DNA of 64,000 nucleotides, taken from positions 124,001 to 188,000 of the forward strand of contig NZ_MUNM01000055.1 of NCBI RefSeq assembly GCF_002286815.1. The letters run 5' to 3'. The DNA is from Pseudomonas sp. PICF141 (lineage in GTDB: Bacteria > Pseudomonadota > Gammaproteobacteria > Pseudomonadales > Pseudomonadaceae). Every line of letters starts with the position of its first letter. The first letter of the stretch is position 1. A program made the position numbers and the translations under genes. The notes under the pieces are model-generated. The model saw only the letters and a program-made list of their open reading frames with translations, did not search any database and had not been told where the DNA came from. Shown piece by piece: positions 24,938-33,131 of the stretch.

Positions 24938-26779
24938 TTACAAGCCGTCGAGCATCGCCTTGTTACGTACCGCACCCTTGTCGGCGCTGGTGGCCAACAG
25001 GGCATAGGCTTTGAGCGCCGTGGTCACTTTACGCGGGCGCACTTCCACCGGTTTCCAGCCTTTCTTGTCCTGCTCGGCACGGCGCGCGACCAGTTCTTCA
25101 TCGCTGATCAACAGGTTGATCGAGCGGTTAGGAATGTCGATCAATATTTTATCGCCATCCTGCACCAGACCGATTGCGCCGCCGGCAGCGGCTTCTGGCG
25201 AAGCATGGCCAATGGACAGGCCCGAAGTGCCGCCAGAGAAACGGCCATCGGTGAGCAGGGCGCAGGCTTTGCCCAGGCCTTTGGATTTCAGGTAAGACGT
25301 CGGGTACAGCATTTCCTGCATGCCCGGGCCGCCTTTCGGGCCTTCGTAACGAATGATCACGATGTCGCCGGCCTTCACTTCATCGGCGAGGATGCCGCGT
25401 ACGGCACTGTCCTGGCTTTCGAAGATCTTCGCGTTGCCTTCGAAGACGTGGATCGACTCGTCGACGCCGGCGGTTTTCACCACGCAGCCGTCCAGAGCGA
25501 TGTTGCCGTACAGAACGGCCAGGCCGCCTTCTTTCGAGTAAGCGTGTTCGACACTGCGGATGCAGCCGTTTTCACGGTCGTCGTCCAGGGTTTCCCAACG
25601 GGTCGACTGGCTGAACGCAGTTTGCGTCGGAATGCCCGCCGGGCCGGCCTTGAAGAAGTGATGCACGGCTTCGTCGGTGGTCTGGGTGATGTCCCACTTG
25701 GCGATACCTTCGGCCATGCTCTTGCTGTGCACGGTCGGCAGGTCGGTGTGCAACAGACCGCCACGGGCCAGGGAGCCGAGGATACTGAAGATCCCGCCGG
25801 CACGGTGCACGTCTTCCATGTGGTACTTCTGGATGTTCGGCGCGACTTTGCACAGTTGCGGTACGTGACGGGAAAGGCGGTCGATGTCGCGCAGGTCGAA
25901 ATCGATCTCGGCTTCCTGGGCCGCGGCCAGCAAGTGCAGGATGGTGTTGGTGGAACCGCCCATGGCGATGTCCAGGGTCATGGCATTTTCGAATGCCTTG
26001 AAGTTGGCGATGTTGCGCGGCAACACCGACTCGTCGTTCTCGCCGTAATAACGTTTGCACAGCTCGACGATGGTGCGGCCGGCCTGCAGGAACAGCTGTT
26101 CGCGATCACTGTGGGTGGCCAGGGTCGAACCGTTGCCCGGCAATGCCAGGCCCAGGGCTTCAACCAGGCAGTTCATCGAGTTGGCGGTGAACATACCGGA
26201 ACAGGAGCCGCATGTCGGGCAGGCGCTACGCTCGTACTCGGCGACTTTCTCGTCAGATGCGCTGGAGTCGGCGGCAATCACCATGGCGTCGACCAGGTCA
26301 AGACCGTGACTGGCCAGTTTGGTCTTGCCGGCTTCCATCGGGCCACCGGACACGAAGATCACCGGGATGTTCAGGCGCAAGGAGGCCATCAGCATGCCGG
26401 GGGTGATCTTGTCGCAGTTGGAGATGCAGACGATAGCATCGGCGCAATGGGCGTTGACCATGTATTCGACGGAATCGGCGATGATCTCGCGGCTCGGCAG
26501 CGAATAGAGCATGCCGTCATGGCCCATGGCGATGCCGTCGTCCACGGCGATGGTGTTGAATTCTTTGGCGACGCCGCCGGCCCGCTCGATTTCGCGAGCG
26601 ACCAGTTGCCCCAGGTCCTTGAGGTGCACATGGCCCGGTACGAACTGGGTAAAGGAGTTGGCAATGGCGATGATCGGCTTCTTGAAGTCGTCATCTTTCA
26701 TCCCCGTGGCGCGCCACAATGCGCGGGCACCGGCCATGTTGCGGCCGTGGGTGGATGTTTTCGAGCGGTAATCAGGCAT
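24938..26779 (-). CDS. ilvD: dihydroxy-acid dehydratase
   Basis: The product has 613 residues, full length for IlvD. It starts MPDYRSKTSTHGRNMAGARA. Iron-sulfur ligand cysteines are in CISNCDKITPGML and CPTCGSCSGMFTANSMNC. The C-terminal GRFSGGTSGLSIGHASPEAA is highly conserved. It makes the 2-oxo acids for valine and isoleucine synthesis. It is a single gene with its own 3' terminator at 24887. Confidence 0.97.
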   Translation of the reverse strand: MPDYRSKTSTHGRNMAGARALWRATGMKDDDFKKPIIAIANSFTQFVPGHVHLKDLGQLVAREIERAGGVAKEFNTIAVDDGIAMGHDGMLYSLPSREIIADSVEYMVNAHCADAIVCISNCDKITPGMLMASLRLNIPVIFVSGGPMEAGKTKLASHGLDLVDAMVIAADSSASDEKVAEYERSACPTCGSCSGMFTANSMNCLVEALGLALPGNGSTLATHSDREQLFLQAGRTIVELCKRYYGENDESVLPRNIANFKAFENAMTLDIAMGGSTNTILHLLAAAQEAEIDFDLRDIDRLSRHVPQLCKVAPNIQKYHMEDVHRAGGIFSILGSLARGGLLHTDLPTVHSKSMAEGIAKWDITQTTDEAVHHFFKAGPAGIPTQTAFSQSTRWETLDDDRENGCIRSVEHAYSKEGGLAVLYGNIALDGCVVKTAGVDESIHVFEGNAKIFESQDSAVRGILADEVKAGDIVIIRYEGPKGGPGMQEMLYPTSYLKSKGLGKACALLTDGRFSGGTSGLSIGHASPEAAAGGAIGLVQDGDKILIDIPNRSINLLISDEELVARRAEQDKKGWKPVEVRPRKVTTALKAYALLATSADKGAVRNKAMLDGL

Positions 26780-27037
26780 GAAGCACTCCGGGCGGCTAAT
26801 CAGGTATCAAAAAGGGAAGTGAGCTTCTATTGACGTCTGGAACACTCAGAAATGGCCGTGTGTCCGGAAGTTGCCGATAACTTTGCGGGATCGCCGCGCG
26901 CTTCAGCTTGAGCTCATAAACCCGCCGGGGGATGACTGGCGATGAATCTCGCGATTCTACACCGCTGGCGTCAGGAGGGAATGCCGGAAAACGTTGATCC
27001 AGCGCCGATGAAGCGCATGGGGTGACGATCGGCGGCG

Positions 27038-28258
27038 TTATTCGATGCCCGGGTTGGCTTTTGGGCTTTTGGCTCGTTGATTGATACGACGGTTGAGCAC
27101 CAGCGCCACGCTGCTCAGGATGACGAAACTGTATCCAAGGGTGGATTGCAGGTTGCCCGGCCCCAAGCTGATAAGGGCACTGATCAACCCGCCGCAGATG
27201 AAAATCACCGTGCTGCCGGCCGACGCCGAGGTTCCCGAATTTTCGGGGAACAGGCTCATGGCTTTGGACGTGGCGGCCGGTCGGACAATGGTAGTGCCTG
27301 CGGTGCAGATGAGCATCGGTACCAGCACGGTGACCGGTGACAGTGCAACATGCTTTGAGAGGTAAAGCATGATGAGACCGGACACCAGGATCAGGCTCAG
27401 CCCGCTGATGATCTGATGACGGGGGCTGATATGTTGGCCCAACATAACCGCAGCCATGCCGCCGACGATGTAGGCGCCGCCGTATACCAGCAGGATCAGC
27501 GCGTAGTCATGGGCCGATAACTGGAGTTGGTCCATGAAGATCAGCGGCGAAATCACGATGAACGAGAAATGGCAGGCGAACGCAAAGCCTGAAATCAACC
27601 AGTAAGGCAGGAAGTCGGCATCCTGCAGGACCCGACGGTAGGACTGGAGGATGTTTGGTCGCGGGCGGGTTGCTGGCGGGCGGGTATTGTCGAGAAACAG
27701 CCAGGCTTTGAGCAGCACCACGCCGGCCAATGCGGTAAACACCCAGAAGCTGCCCTGCCAGCCGAGTGTGGCTTGCAGGAATGCACCGGCCAACGGCGAA
27801 ACCGAAATGAAAATGCCGGTGGCGGTGACCATCAGAATCCGCAACCGGTCACGTTCCTCACCCCCGAACAGATCCTGAATCAGTGCTTGTGACAGCACGA
27901 AACATCCGCAGCCGAACGCCTGAACGACACGCAGCAGCAGAAAATGGACATAGTCGGTGGTCAGTACGCAGCCCACCGCGCCCAGCATCGAAACGGTGAT
28001 TCCGGCGAGCAAAAGCCCTTTGCGCCCGATCACATCCGACAGCGGCCCGATCAGCAATTGAGAGGCCGCGATACCGACGGCAAACAGACTGATCGACAGC
28101 GCAATGTCGGCGGGCGGGCTGCGAAAGTGTTCGGCCAGTGCAGGGAATGAGGGAAGCAGGACATCCAGCGGGAATACGCCAAGCAGCACCATCGCCAACA
28201 ACAGGCTGACCGCCCCACGACGCTGTCTGGCAGTTGCCGCAGGATGTCCTTCATTCAT
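27038..28258 (-). CDS. MFS transporter of the Bcr/CflA drug-efflux type
   Basis: The product has 406 residues with 12 predicted membrane segments. The motif-A-like loop LLIGPLSDVIGRKGLLLAG follows the second segment, and DVLLPSFPAL in helix 1 is typical of the Bcr/CflA group. The start ATG overlaps the stop of the diiron oxygenase gene by 8 bases, making it the last gene of the small-peptide operon. Export of, or self-protection from, the operon's product is the most likely role (inference). Confidence 0.87.
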   Translation of the reverse strand: MNEGHPAATARQRRGAVSLLLAMVLLGVFPLDVLLPSFPALAEHFRSPPADIALSISLFAVGIAASQLLIGPLSDVIGRKGLLLAGITVSMLGAVGCVLTTDYVHFLLLRVVQAFGCGCFVLSQALIQDLFGGEERDRLRILMVTATGIFISVSPLAGAFLQATLGWQGSFWVFTALAGVVLLKAWLFLDNTRPPATRPRPNILQSYRRVLQDADFLPYWLISGFAFACHFSFIVISPLIFMDQLQLSAHDYALILLVYGGAYIVGGMAAVMLGQHISPRHQIISGLSLILVSGLIMLYLSKHVALSPVTVLVPMLICTAGTTIVRPAATSKAMSLFPENSGTSASAGSTVIFICGGLISALISLGPGNLQSTLGYSFVILSSVALVLNRRINQRAKSPKANPGIE

Positions 28259-29225
28259 CGATAAGTCCTGCCTTCACGAACAGCTGCTGGTTGTAGGGCA
28301 GGGCGAAGAATCCGGCTTTTTTCAACGCATCGAGTGTCGCGCCACTGCCGGCTCGGGCACGCTGAAGGGTGGCTTGGCGGCTGGTGAGTTCTCCGAGAAT
28401 TTCTGTGACGGCGGTCTCGTTAACACCCTCGCTGTGCAGGCTTTCCCGCAACCATCGCTCATCGGTTTCGAAGAAAATCCGCATGCTGTCCAGCAGGAGC
28501 CTGCTGGCGAACGTGCGTTGGCGGCTGTTCAGGGTCAACCACAAGTAATGGAACACTTCAGCGAAATAGCGGCTGTGAAGCGCCTCGTCCGAAAGATGAT
28601 CCCTGAGCATTGCCTGCACGCTGGACACCAGCTCATCACGGCAGATGTCGAGCAGCTCCTTGGCAATGATCGTCTCCGACACGAATCCGACGAGAAACCA
28701 GGCCAGTGCCCTGTTTTTTTCAGGTGTGTGGTCGAGCAAGGCGTTCAATCGCGTGATGCGGTGAGGCATGGCTGGGCGCGAACTGATCCCGTAAACCCCG
28801 GCAACCTGTTCGGCAAGACTGTTGGAGAACAGGGCGTGATAACCCTCGTCGGTATAAAGCTGAAGTGCGGCGGTCTTCATCCGTGGGGAGACGTAGGCCT
28901 TCAGCTCGCCGTGGATGATGGTTTCCACGGATCGGTTGACGATGCGGTGTTCGAGCAAGGTGGTGTAGTCGAGGAAATACACCAGGTGATTGGCCGACAG
29001 CCGATGAATGACGGTTTGGCCCAGCGCTTCGATCGCCGGGTGCTTCAGATAAGCGAGGAAGGCCGGGGGAAACCAGTGGCGTGTTTCCAGTTGCTGTTCC
29101 AGGTCTGGCGGCAACAGATAGTCGTGCTCGCTGGTTCGCACCGAAGCGCGGGCATTCCAGTCGCCGAGGGTGAAACGCAGGGCCCAGGAGACGGGGCGCT
29201 CCGAGGGCTCGATGATGGCATTCAT
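28251..29225 (-). CDS. AurF-type diiron oxygenase-like protein
   Basis: The product has 324 residues from ATG 29225, which overlaps the preceding stop (ATGA). Candidate iron ligands are E92, E127 and H130 (in DEGYH), E184, H210, and E214 and H217 (in DEALH). Their spacing almost exactly follows the seven ligands of AurF (E101, E136, H139, E196, H223, E227, H230). AurF and its relatives oxidise arylamines to nitro or N-oxide compounds, or hydroxylate carrier-bound amino acids. Here the neighbours are a SagB-type dehydrogenase and a 23-codon peptide gene, so a peptide or peptide-derived substrate is suggested (inference). Confidence 0.8.
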   Translation of the reverse strand: MNAIIEPSERPVSWALRFTLGDWNARASVRTSEHDYLLPPDLEQQLETRHWFPPAFLAYLKHPAIEALGQTVIHRLSANHLVYFLDYTTLLEHRIVNRSVETIIHGELKAYVSPRMKTAALQLYTDEGYHALFSNSLAEQVAGVYGISSRPAMPHRITRLNALLDHTPEKNRALAWFLVGFVSETIIAKELLDICRDELVSSVQAMLRDHLSDEALHSRYFAEVFHYLWLTLNSRQRTFASRLLLDSMRIFFETDERWLRESLHSEGVNETAVTEILGELTSRQATLQRARAGSGATLDALKKAGFFALPYNQQLFVKAGLIDE

Positions 29226-30301
29226 TGCGCCAGCTCCTGGCTGCTGAGCAGCGCCTTCAATTCCTTGCACATGACCTGACCGTCGCTTTTGCCACAGCCG
29301 ACAAAAAACAACGGTTGCTCTGCACTGTCTTCAAGCCCCAGCAACGCCTCGACCTGATCATCTGCCAGTGCGCCCGTCAGCCAGGTGTTCAGCCCCAGCG
29401 CAGTGGCTACCAGCTGGAATGTCTGGGAAATGTGCCCCGCTTCCACGAAGGCCATTCGGTAGGCTCGCGAGTGTTGATACTTCCACCACAGCTTGTCGAA
29501 TCGACTGGTGATGAACAGGCCCACAGGCAGGTTATTGATGAAGTGCTGCCCACACAGCAATTGGCCCAGTGACGAATCAAGTGCCGGGTTGACGAAACTC
29601 AGTGCGTGGTCGACAGGATGATAGGCGTAGAACCCGGGCTCAAGGCCGCTGACGTTTCGTATGTGAAGAAAGCCTTCACAGGCATTCAGCCCGCCACCGG
29701 AGGGGCTGCTGCGCCGGGCATCGAGACCTTCGACGAGGCCATCATCGACGTCATTTTCCCGTTCATGCAGGTAGCCCAGGGACAGGTAAAGCAGTGTGCC
29801 AAGATCTTCCAGTGAAACCGCTGCATCTGTGAACGTGCGGCAGGTTTTGCGGCCGATCAGGACGTTGGCAAGCGAGCCTTGCGGCAGGCAGGAGGGTTTT
29901 GGCAGGACAATCAGCTCCCGTGCCCGGTATTCAGCGGGCCTGTTGCCCGGCGCGGGTGTTGCCAGTACTTCGCTGCAATGGTCCAGATAGTGCTTCGACC
30001 ATTCATGAACATTCTGAGGGACATGTTCGCAGGGAATGTTCTTGGTGCCGATATGGAATATCTTCGACAGTTCGTCCCAGCCCCATTCAACAGTGTTTTG
30101 TTTAGAGTGGGTTAATATTCCTGAGTTCAGAAGTTGGGTGTCTACGCTGTTGCTGTCGTTATACAGTTTGGGGTTGTTGATAAGTTGTGCGAGCCGGGTT
30201 GAATATTCAAGGTTAAGTTCAAATTGTTTGTGGTTTTTATAATCCCAGACTATTTGACCTGGCGTACGGGGAAGTATGAATAAATATGGATTTATCTGCA
30301 T
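29222..30301 (-). CDS. SagB/ThcOx-type flavin dehydrogenase
   Basis: The product has 359 residues. The nitroreductase-fold dehydrogenase domain covers about 145-340, with R151-KTC-R155 (phosphate side of FMN), RRSSPSGGGLNACEG (196-210), GLEPGFYAYHP and AYRMAFVEAGHISQ. The first 140 residues form a separate N-terminal part typical of SagB-like proteins, which in azoline oxidases can help peptide binding. Known SagB enzymes oxidise azolines to azoles in RiPPs made with YcaO enzymes; no YcaO is in this window. The gene begins 71 bases after the 23-codon peptide gene. Confidence 0.85.
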   Translation of the reverse strand: MQINPYLFILPRTPGQIVWDYKNHKQFELNLEYSTRLAQLINNPKLYNDSNSVDTQLLNSGILTHSKQNTVEWGWDELSKIFHIGTKNIPCEHVPQNVHEWSKHYLDHCSEVLATPAPGNRPAEYRARELIVLPKPSCLPQGSLANVLIGRKTCRTFTDAAVSLEDLGTLLYLSLGYLHERENDVDDGLVEGLDARRSSPSGGGLNACEGFLHIRNVSGLEPGFYAYHPVDHALSFVNPALDSSLGQLLCGQHFINNLPVGLFITSRFDKLWWKYQHSRAYRMAFVEAGHISQTFQLVATALGLNTWLTGALADDQVEALLGLEDSAEQPLFFVGCGKSDGQVMCKELKALLSSQELAQ

Positions 30302-30330
30302 GATGGACAGTTCGCTCTGGGTAATGCCAT

Positions 30331-30362
30331 AGAAAACGCTGGGTAGCCGGCACTCCCCAGCG
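30331..30362 (-). terminator. hairpin between peptide gene and sagB-like gene
   Basis: Read on the minus strand, CGCTGGG (30362-30356) pairs with CCCAGCG (30343-30337) around a 12-base loop and is followed by TTTTCT. It lies 10 bases after the stop of the 23-codon gene and 30 bases before the dehydrogenase start. It would let most transcripts stop after the peptide gene, giving much more precursor than enzyme mRNA, as in many RiPP operons. Confidence 0.75.
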
Positions 30363-30372
30363 CTTCATTTAC

Positions 30373-30444
30373 TTAGCGGGTTTTTGGCGCAACCAGAAAA
30401 GCCAGGTTGGCGATTTTGTTTGTTTCCAGAGTAATTGCTTTCAT
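30373..30444 (-). CDS. 23-residue peptide, candidate RiPP precursor
   Basis: This gene is too short for usual gene callers. ATG 30444 follows AAGGAG (30459-30454) with a 9-base gap. The peptide begins MKAITLETNK and ends FLVAPKTR; it has three lysines, one arginine and three threonines, and no Cys or Ser. It sits first in an operon with a SagB-like dehydrogenase, an AurF-like oxygenase and an MFS exporter. It has its own promoter and a terminator-like hairpin after it. Its length is close to that of PqqA, but it lacks the PqqA Glu-x3-Tyr pair. Function inferred only. Confidence 0.72.
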   Translation of the reverse strand: MKAITLETNKIANLAFLVAPKTR

Positions 30445-30453
30445 GTTTTTTGA

Positions 30454-30459
30454 CTCCTT
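30454..30459 (-). promoter_or_regulatory. strong ribosome binding site of the peptide gene
   Basis: AAGGAG on the minus strand, 9 bases ahead of ATG 30444. It is stronger than the sites before most genes here, which supports translation of the 23-codon ORF. Confidence 0.75.
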
Positions 30460-30497
30460 GTCATTGATAGTGAGTGTCACTTCGCGGTGACAACTCA

Positions 30498-30525
30498 ATC
30501 ATAGGCGGTAATGAGTCCTTATCAA
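30498..30525 (-). promoter_or_regulatory. sigma-70-like promoter of the peptide operon
   Basis: On the minus strand TTGATA (30525-30520) and TATGAT (30503-30498) are separated by 16 bases. Transcription would start near 30491, giving a 5' leader of about 45 bases. The leader contains the small hairpin GTCAC-CGCGAA-GTGAC (30491-30476). No operator can be recognised. Confidence 0.65.
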
Positions 30526-30700
30526 GGGGATATTAAGTAGGAATATTCTAGTAATTTTGTCGGAGCGATCTGGCGCTGGGGGAAAGGTTGTAAGTTATAT
30601 TCTTTTAAGTAAGAGATGCAGGGAAACGTCCTGCAAGTTTGTAGGACCGCAAGAGTAAGAAGCAGAGCCAGAAGAGAGGATGTTGTGGCGTTGAAACGGC

Positions 30701-30726
30701 TGACGGAGAGCCTTGGCTCCCCGTCA
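30701..30726 (-). terminator. hairpin after rlmI
   Basis: TGACGG...CCGTCA forms a 6-pair outer stem, with a further GAGC/GCTC stem across one mismatch, 12 bases past the rlmI stop. There is no T-run, so termination strength is uncertain. It separates rlmI from the peptide operon that lies further along on the same strand. Confidence 0.5.
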
Positions 30727-30737
30727 AACCGGCGTAC

Positions 30738-31934
30738 TCAGCTGTTTGGCAGCAGACGGCAGGTGATGCTCTTGATGTAGCGAGTCTCGGCAATCGCTGG
30801 GTGTACCGGGTGATCCGGGCCCTGACCGCCACGTTCCAGCATCTGGATGTTGCGGTCCAGGTGACGGGCGCTGGTCAGCAGAATGTTCTGCAGATCATCT
30901 TCCGGCAGGTGCATCGAGCACGAAGCGCTGACCAGGATGCCGTCCTTGGTAAGCAGGCGCATGGCTTGCTCGTTCAGGCGACGGTAGGCGCCTTCACCGT
31001 TTTTCATGTCTTTCTTGCGTTTGATGAAGGCAGGAGGATCGGCCACGATGACGTCGAAACGCTCTTCGCTGGCTTTCAGCTCCTTCAGGGCTTCGAACAC
31101 GTCGCCTTCGATGCAGGTCATTTTTTCGGCGACGCCATTCAGTGCGGCGTTGCGCTCGACCCCGTCGAGGGCGAAGGCCGAAGCGTCGACGCAGAACACT
31201 TCACTGGCGCCGAACGCCGCCGCTTGCACGCCCCAGCCGCCAATGTAGCTGTACAGGTCGAGGACACGCTTGCCTTTGGCATAAGGTGCCAGGCGCGCGC
31301 GGTTCATGCGGTGGTCGTAGAACCAGCCGGTTTTCTGCCCCTGGATAACGGGCGCTTCGAATTTCACGCCGTTCTCTTCCAGAGCGACCCATTCCGGCAC
31401 CAGGCCGAACACGGTTTCGACGTAGCGATTGAGGCCTTCGGCGTCACGGGCGGCGGAGTCGTTCTTGAACAGAATGCCGCTTGGCTTGAGCACTTGGGTC
31501 AGTGCCGCGATCACGTCGTCTTTGTGAACTTCCATGGTCGCGGAGGCAATCTGCACCACCAGGATGTCGCCGAAACGGTCGACCACCAGGCCTGGCAGCA
31601 GGTCGGAGTCGCCGTAGACCAGGCGATAGAACGGCTTGTCGAACAGGCGATCGCGCAGGGACAGGGCAACGTTCAGGCGGTGCACCAGCAGCGACTTGTC
31701 CAGCGGCAACTTGATATCGCGCGATAGCAGGCGGGCGCAGATCAGGTTGTTCGGGCTCATGGCAACGATGCCCAGCGGCTTGCCGCTGGCGGCTTCGAGG
31801 ATCGCCTGGTCACCGGCCTTGAAACCGTGCAAAGGCGTAGCGGCTACATCGATTTCGTTGCTGTACACCCACAGGTGGCCGTTTCGCAGGCGACGGTCGG
31901 CGTTGGCTTTGAGGCGCAGGCTAGGCAGGGACAT
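30738..31934 (-). CDS. rlmI: 23S rRNA (cytosine-1962-C5)-methyltransferase
   Basis: The product has 398 residues from ATG 31934 (MSLPSLRLKANADRRLRNGH). An N-terminal PUA-like domain (HLWVYSNEIDVA) is followed by an EEHEE-type domain and a Rossmann methyltransferase core, with VLDLYSYIGGWGVQAAAFGA as the SAM site. The catalytic motifs are DPPAFIKRKKDM and the SASCSMHL cysteine. A longer frame upstream runs through the REP at 32004 and is rejected. Confidence 0.93.
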   Translation of the reverse strand: MSLPSLRLKANADRRLRNGHLWVYSNEIDVAATPLHGFKAGDQAILEAASGKPLGIVAMSPNNLICARLLSRDIKLPLDKSLLVHRLNVALSLRDRLFDKPFYRLVYGDSDLLPGLVVDRFGDILVVQIASATMEVHKDDVIAALTQVLKPSGILFKNDSAARDAEGLNRYVETVFGLVPEWVALEENGVKFEAPVIQGQKTGWFYDHRMNRARLAPYAKGKRVLDLYSYIGGWGVQAAAFGASEVFCVDASAFALDGVERNAALNGVAEKMTCIEGDVFEALKELKASEERFDVIVADPPAFIKRKKDMKNGEGAYRRLNEQAMRLLTKDGILVSASCSMHLPEDDLQNILLTSARHLDRNIQMLERGGQGPDHPVHPAIAETRYIKSITCRLLPNS

Positions 31935-32003
31935 GACGTCGCTCCGGAAAAAAGAGCGGGAGTATAGCGTGTTGAGATCCCGGATAGGCCGGCGAGTGGA
32001 CAT

Positions 32004-32123
32004 GTGGCGAGGGGGTTTACCCCCGTTCGGCTGCGAAGCAGTCGTAGATTCGCCCAATGCGGCTTGTCTGTTGAGTCTTTCAAGACCGCTTCGCGCCCCA
32101 ACGGGGGTAAACCCCTTCGCCAC
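32004..32123. repeat. REP-like inverted repeat (GTGGCGAGGGGG family)
   Basis: The arms gtggcgagggggtttacccc (from 32004) and ggggtaaaccccttcgccac (to 32123) enclose a second pair, cggctgcgaagcagtc / gaccgcttcgcgcc. This third repeat family recurs at 61530 and 62966. It fills most of the 300-base gap between divergent rlmI and the HDOD gene, so the promoters of both genes must lie close to their starts. Confidence 0.85.
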
Positions 32124-32234
32124 CAGGGCGCGTCCCTGTCTGACAATAAATGAAATGTCGATGGCTCACCGGCAGATGTGTCAGACCCATCTTCTTAAAG
32201 GTTAGAATCCCCGCCTGACCCGGAGTGTGCACTT

Positions 32235-33101
32235 ATGTCCCAAGAGTTGACGACCGAACAGATTCAACAGTCCCTGCAAGGCATCAGTGTGCCGCCCCAA
32301 CCACAGATCATGGTGGATCTGCAGATGGAGCAGTACATGCCCGACCCGGATCTGGAAGTGATCGCGAAGCTGATCTCCCAGGACCCGGGCCTGTCCGGCG
32401 CCTTGCTGAAAATCGTCAATTCGCCGTACTACGGCTTGAGCAACAAGATCACCGCAATCCAGCGAGCCGTGAATCTGTTGGGCAGCCGCTCGATCATCAA
32501 CCTGATCAATGCGCAGTCGATCAAGGGCGAGCTGAGCGACGATGCCATCGTCACACTCAACCGTTTCTGGGACACGGCGCAGGACGTGGCGATGACGTGC
32601 CTGACCCTGGCCAAGCGTGTCGGTGTCCAGGCCGGTGATGAAGCCTATGCGCTGGGCCTGTTCCACGATTGCGGCATCCCGTTGATGATCAAGAAATTCC
32701 CCGACTACATGAGAGTGCTGGAACAGGCCTATGCCAATGCCAGCGTCGAATGCCGGGTGGTGGATACCGAAAACAGGCAATACAACACCAACCATGCCGT
32801 GGTCGGGTATTACACCGCCAAGTCCTGGCGCCTGCCGGAACATGTCACCCAGGCCATTGCCAACCATCACAACGCCCTGGCCATTTTCAGCGATGAATCG
32901 TCACGCAACACGCCGCTGAAAAACTTGCTGGCGATCCTGAAGATGGCTGAACACATTTGTGCCTCCTTCCGGGTATTAGGCAACCAGTCCGAAGACCACG
33001 AGTGGAACAGTGTCGGGCCCCTTGTGCTCGATTACATCGGTCTATCGGAATACGATTTCGAAACCCAGAAACAAGAGATTCGCGACCTCGCCACGCGTTG
33101 A
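32235..33101 (+). CDS. HDOD domain signalling protein
   Basis: The product has 288 residues. The HDOD domain covers about residues 15-215: ISQDPGLSGALLKIVNSPYY near the start, the helix with ITAIQRAVNLLGSRSIINL, and GLFHDCGIPLMIKKF in place of a full HD metal site. Proteins of this type act in signalling without phosphodiesterase activity. It is followed by mutM 30 bases downstream. The specific pathway is not known. Confidence 0.9.
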   Translation: MSQELTTEQIQQSLQGISVPPQPQIMVDLQMEQYMPDPDLEVIAKLISQDPGLSGALLKIVNSPYYGLSNKITAIQRAVNLLGSRSIINLINAQSIKGELSDDAIVTLNRFWDTAQDVAMTCLTLAKRVGVQAGDEAYALGLFHDCGIPLMIKKFPDYMRVLEQAYANASVECRVVDTENRQYNTNHAVVGYYTAKSWRLPEHVTQAIANHHNALAIFSDESSRNTPLKNLLAILKMAEHICASFRVLGNQSEDHEWNSVGPLVLDYIGLSEYDFETQKQEIRDLATR

Positions 33102-33131
33102 GTGTCGAACCTCGCCTGATTCGAGAGCCCC

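Noticed and set aside
25205..26833. 542-codon plus-strand frame opposite ilvD
   Set aside because: It is antisense to a full-length IlvD; the composition is that of a GC-skew shadow.
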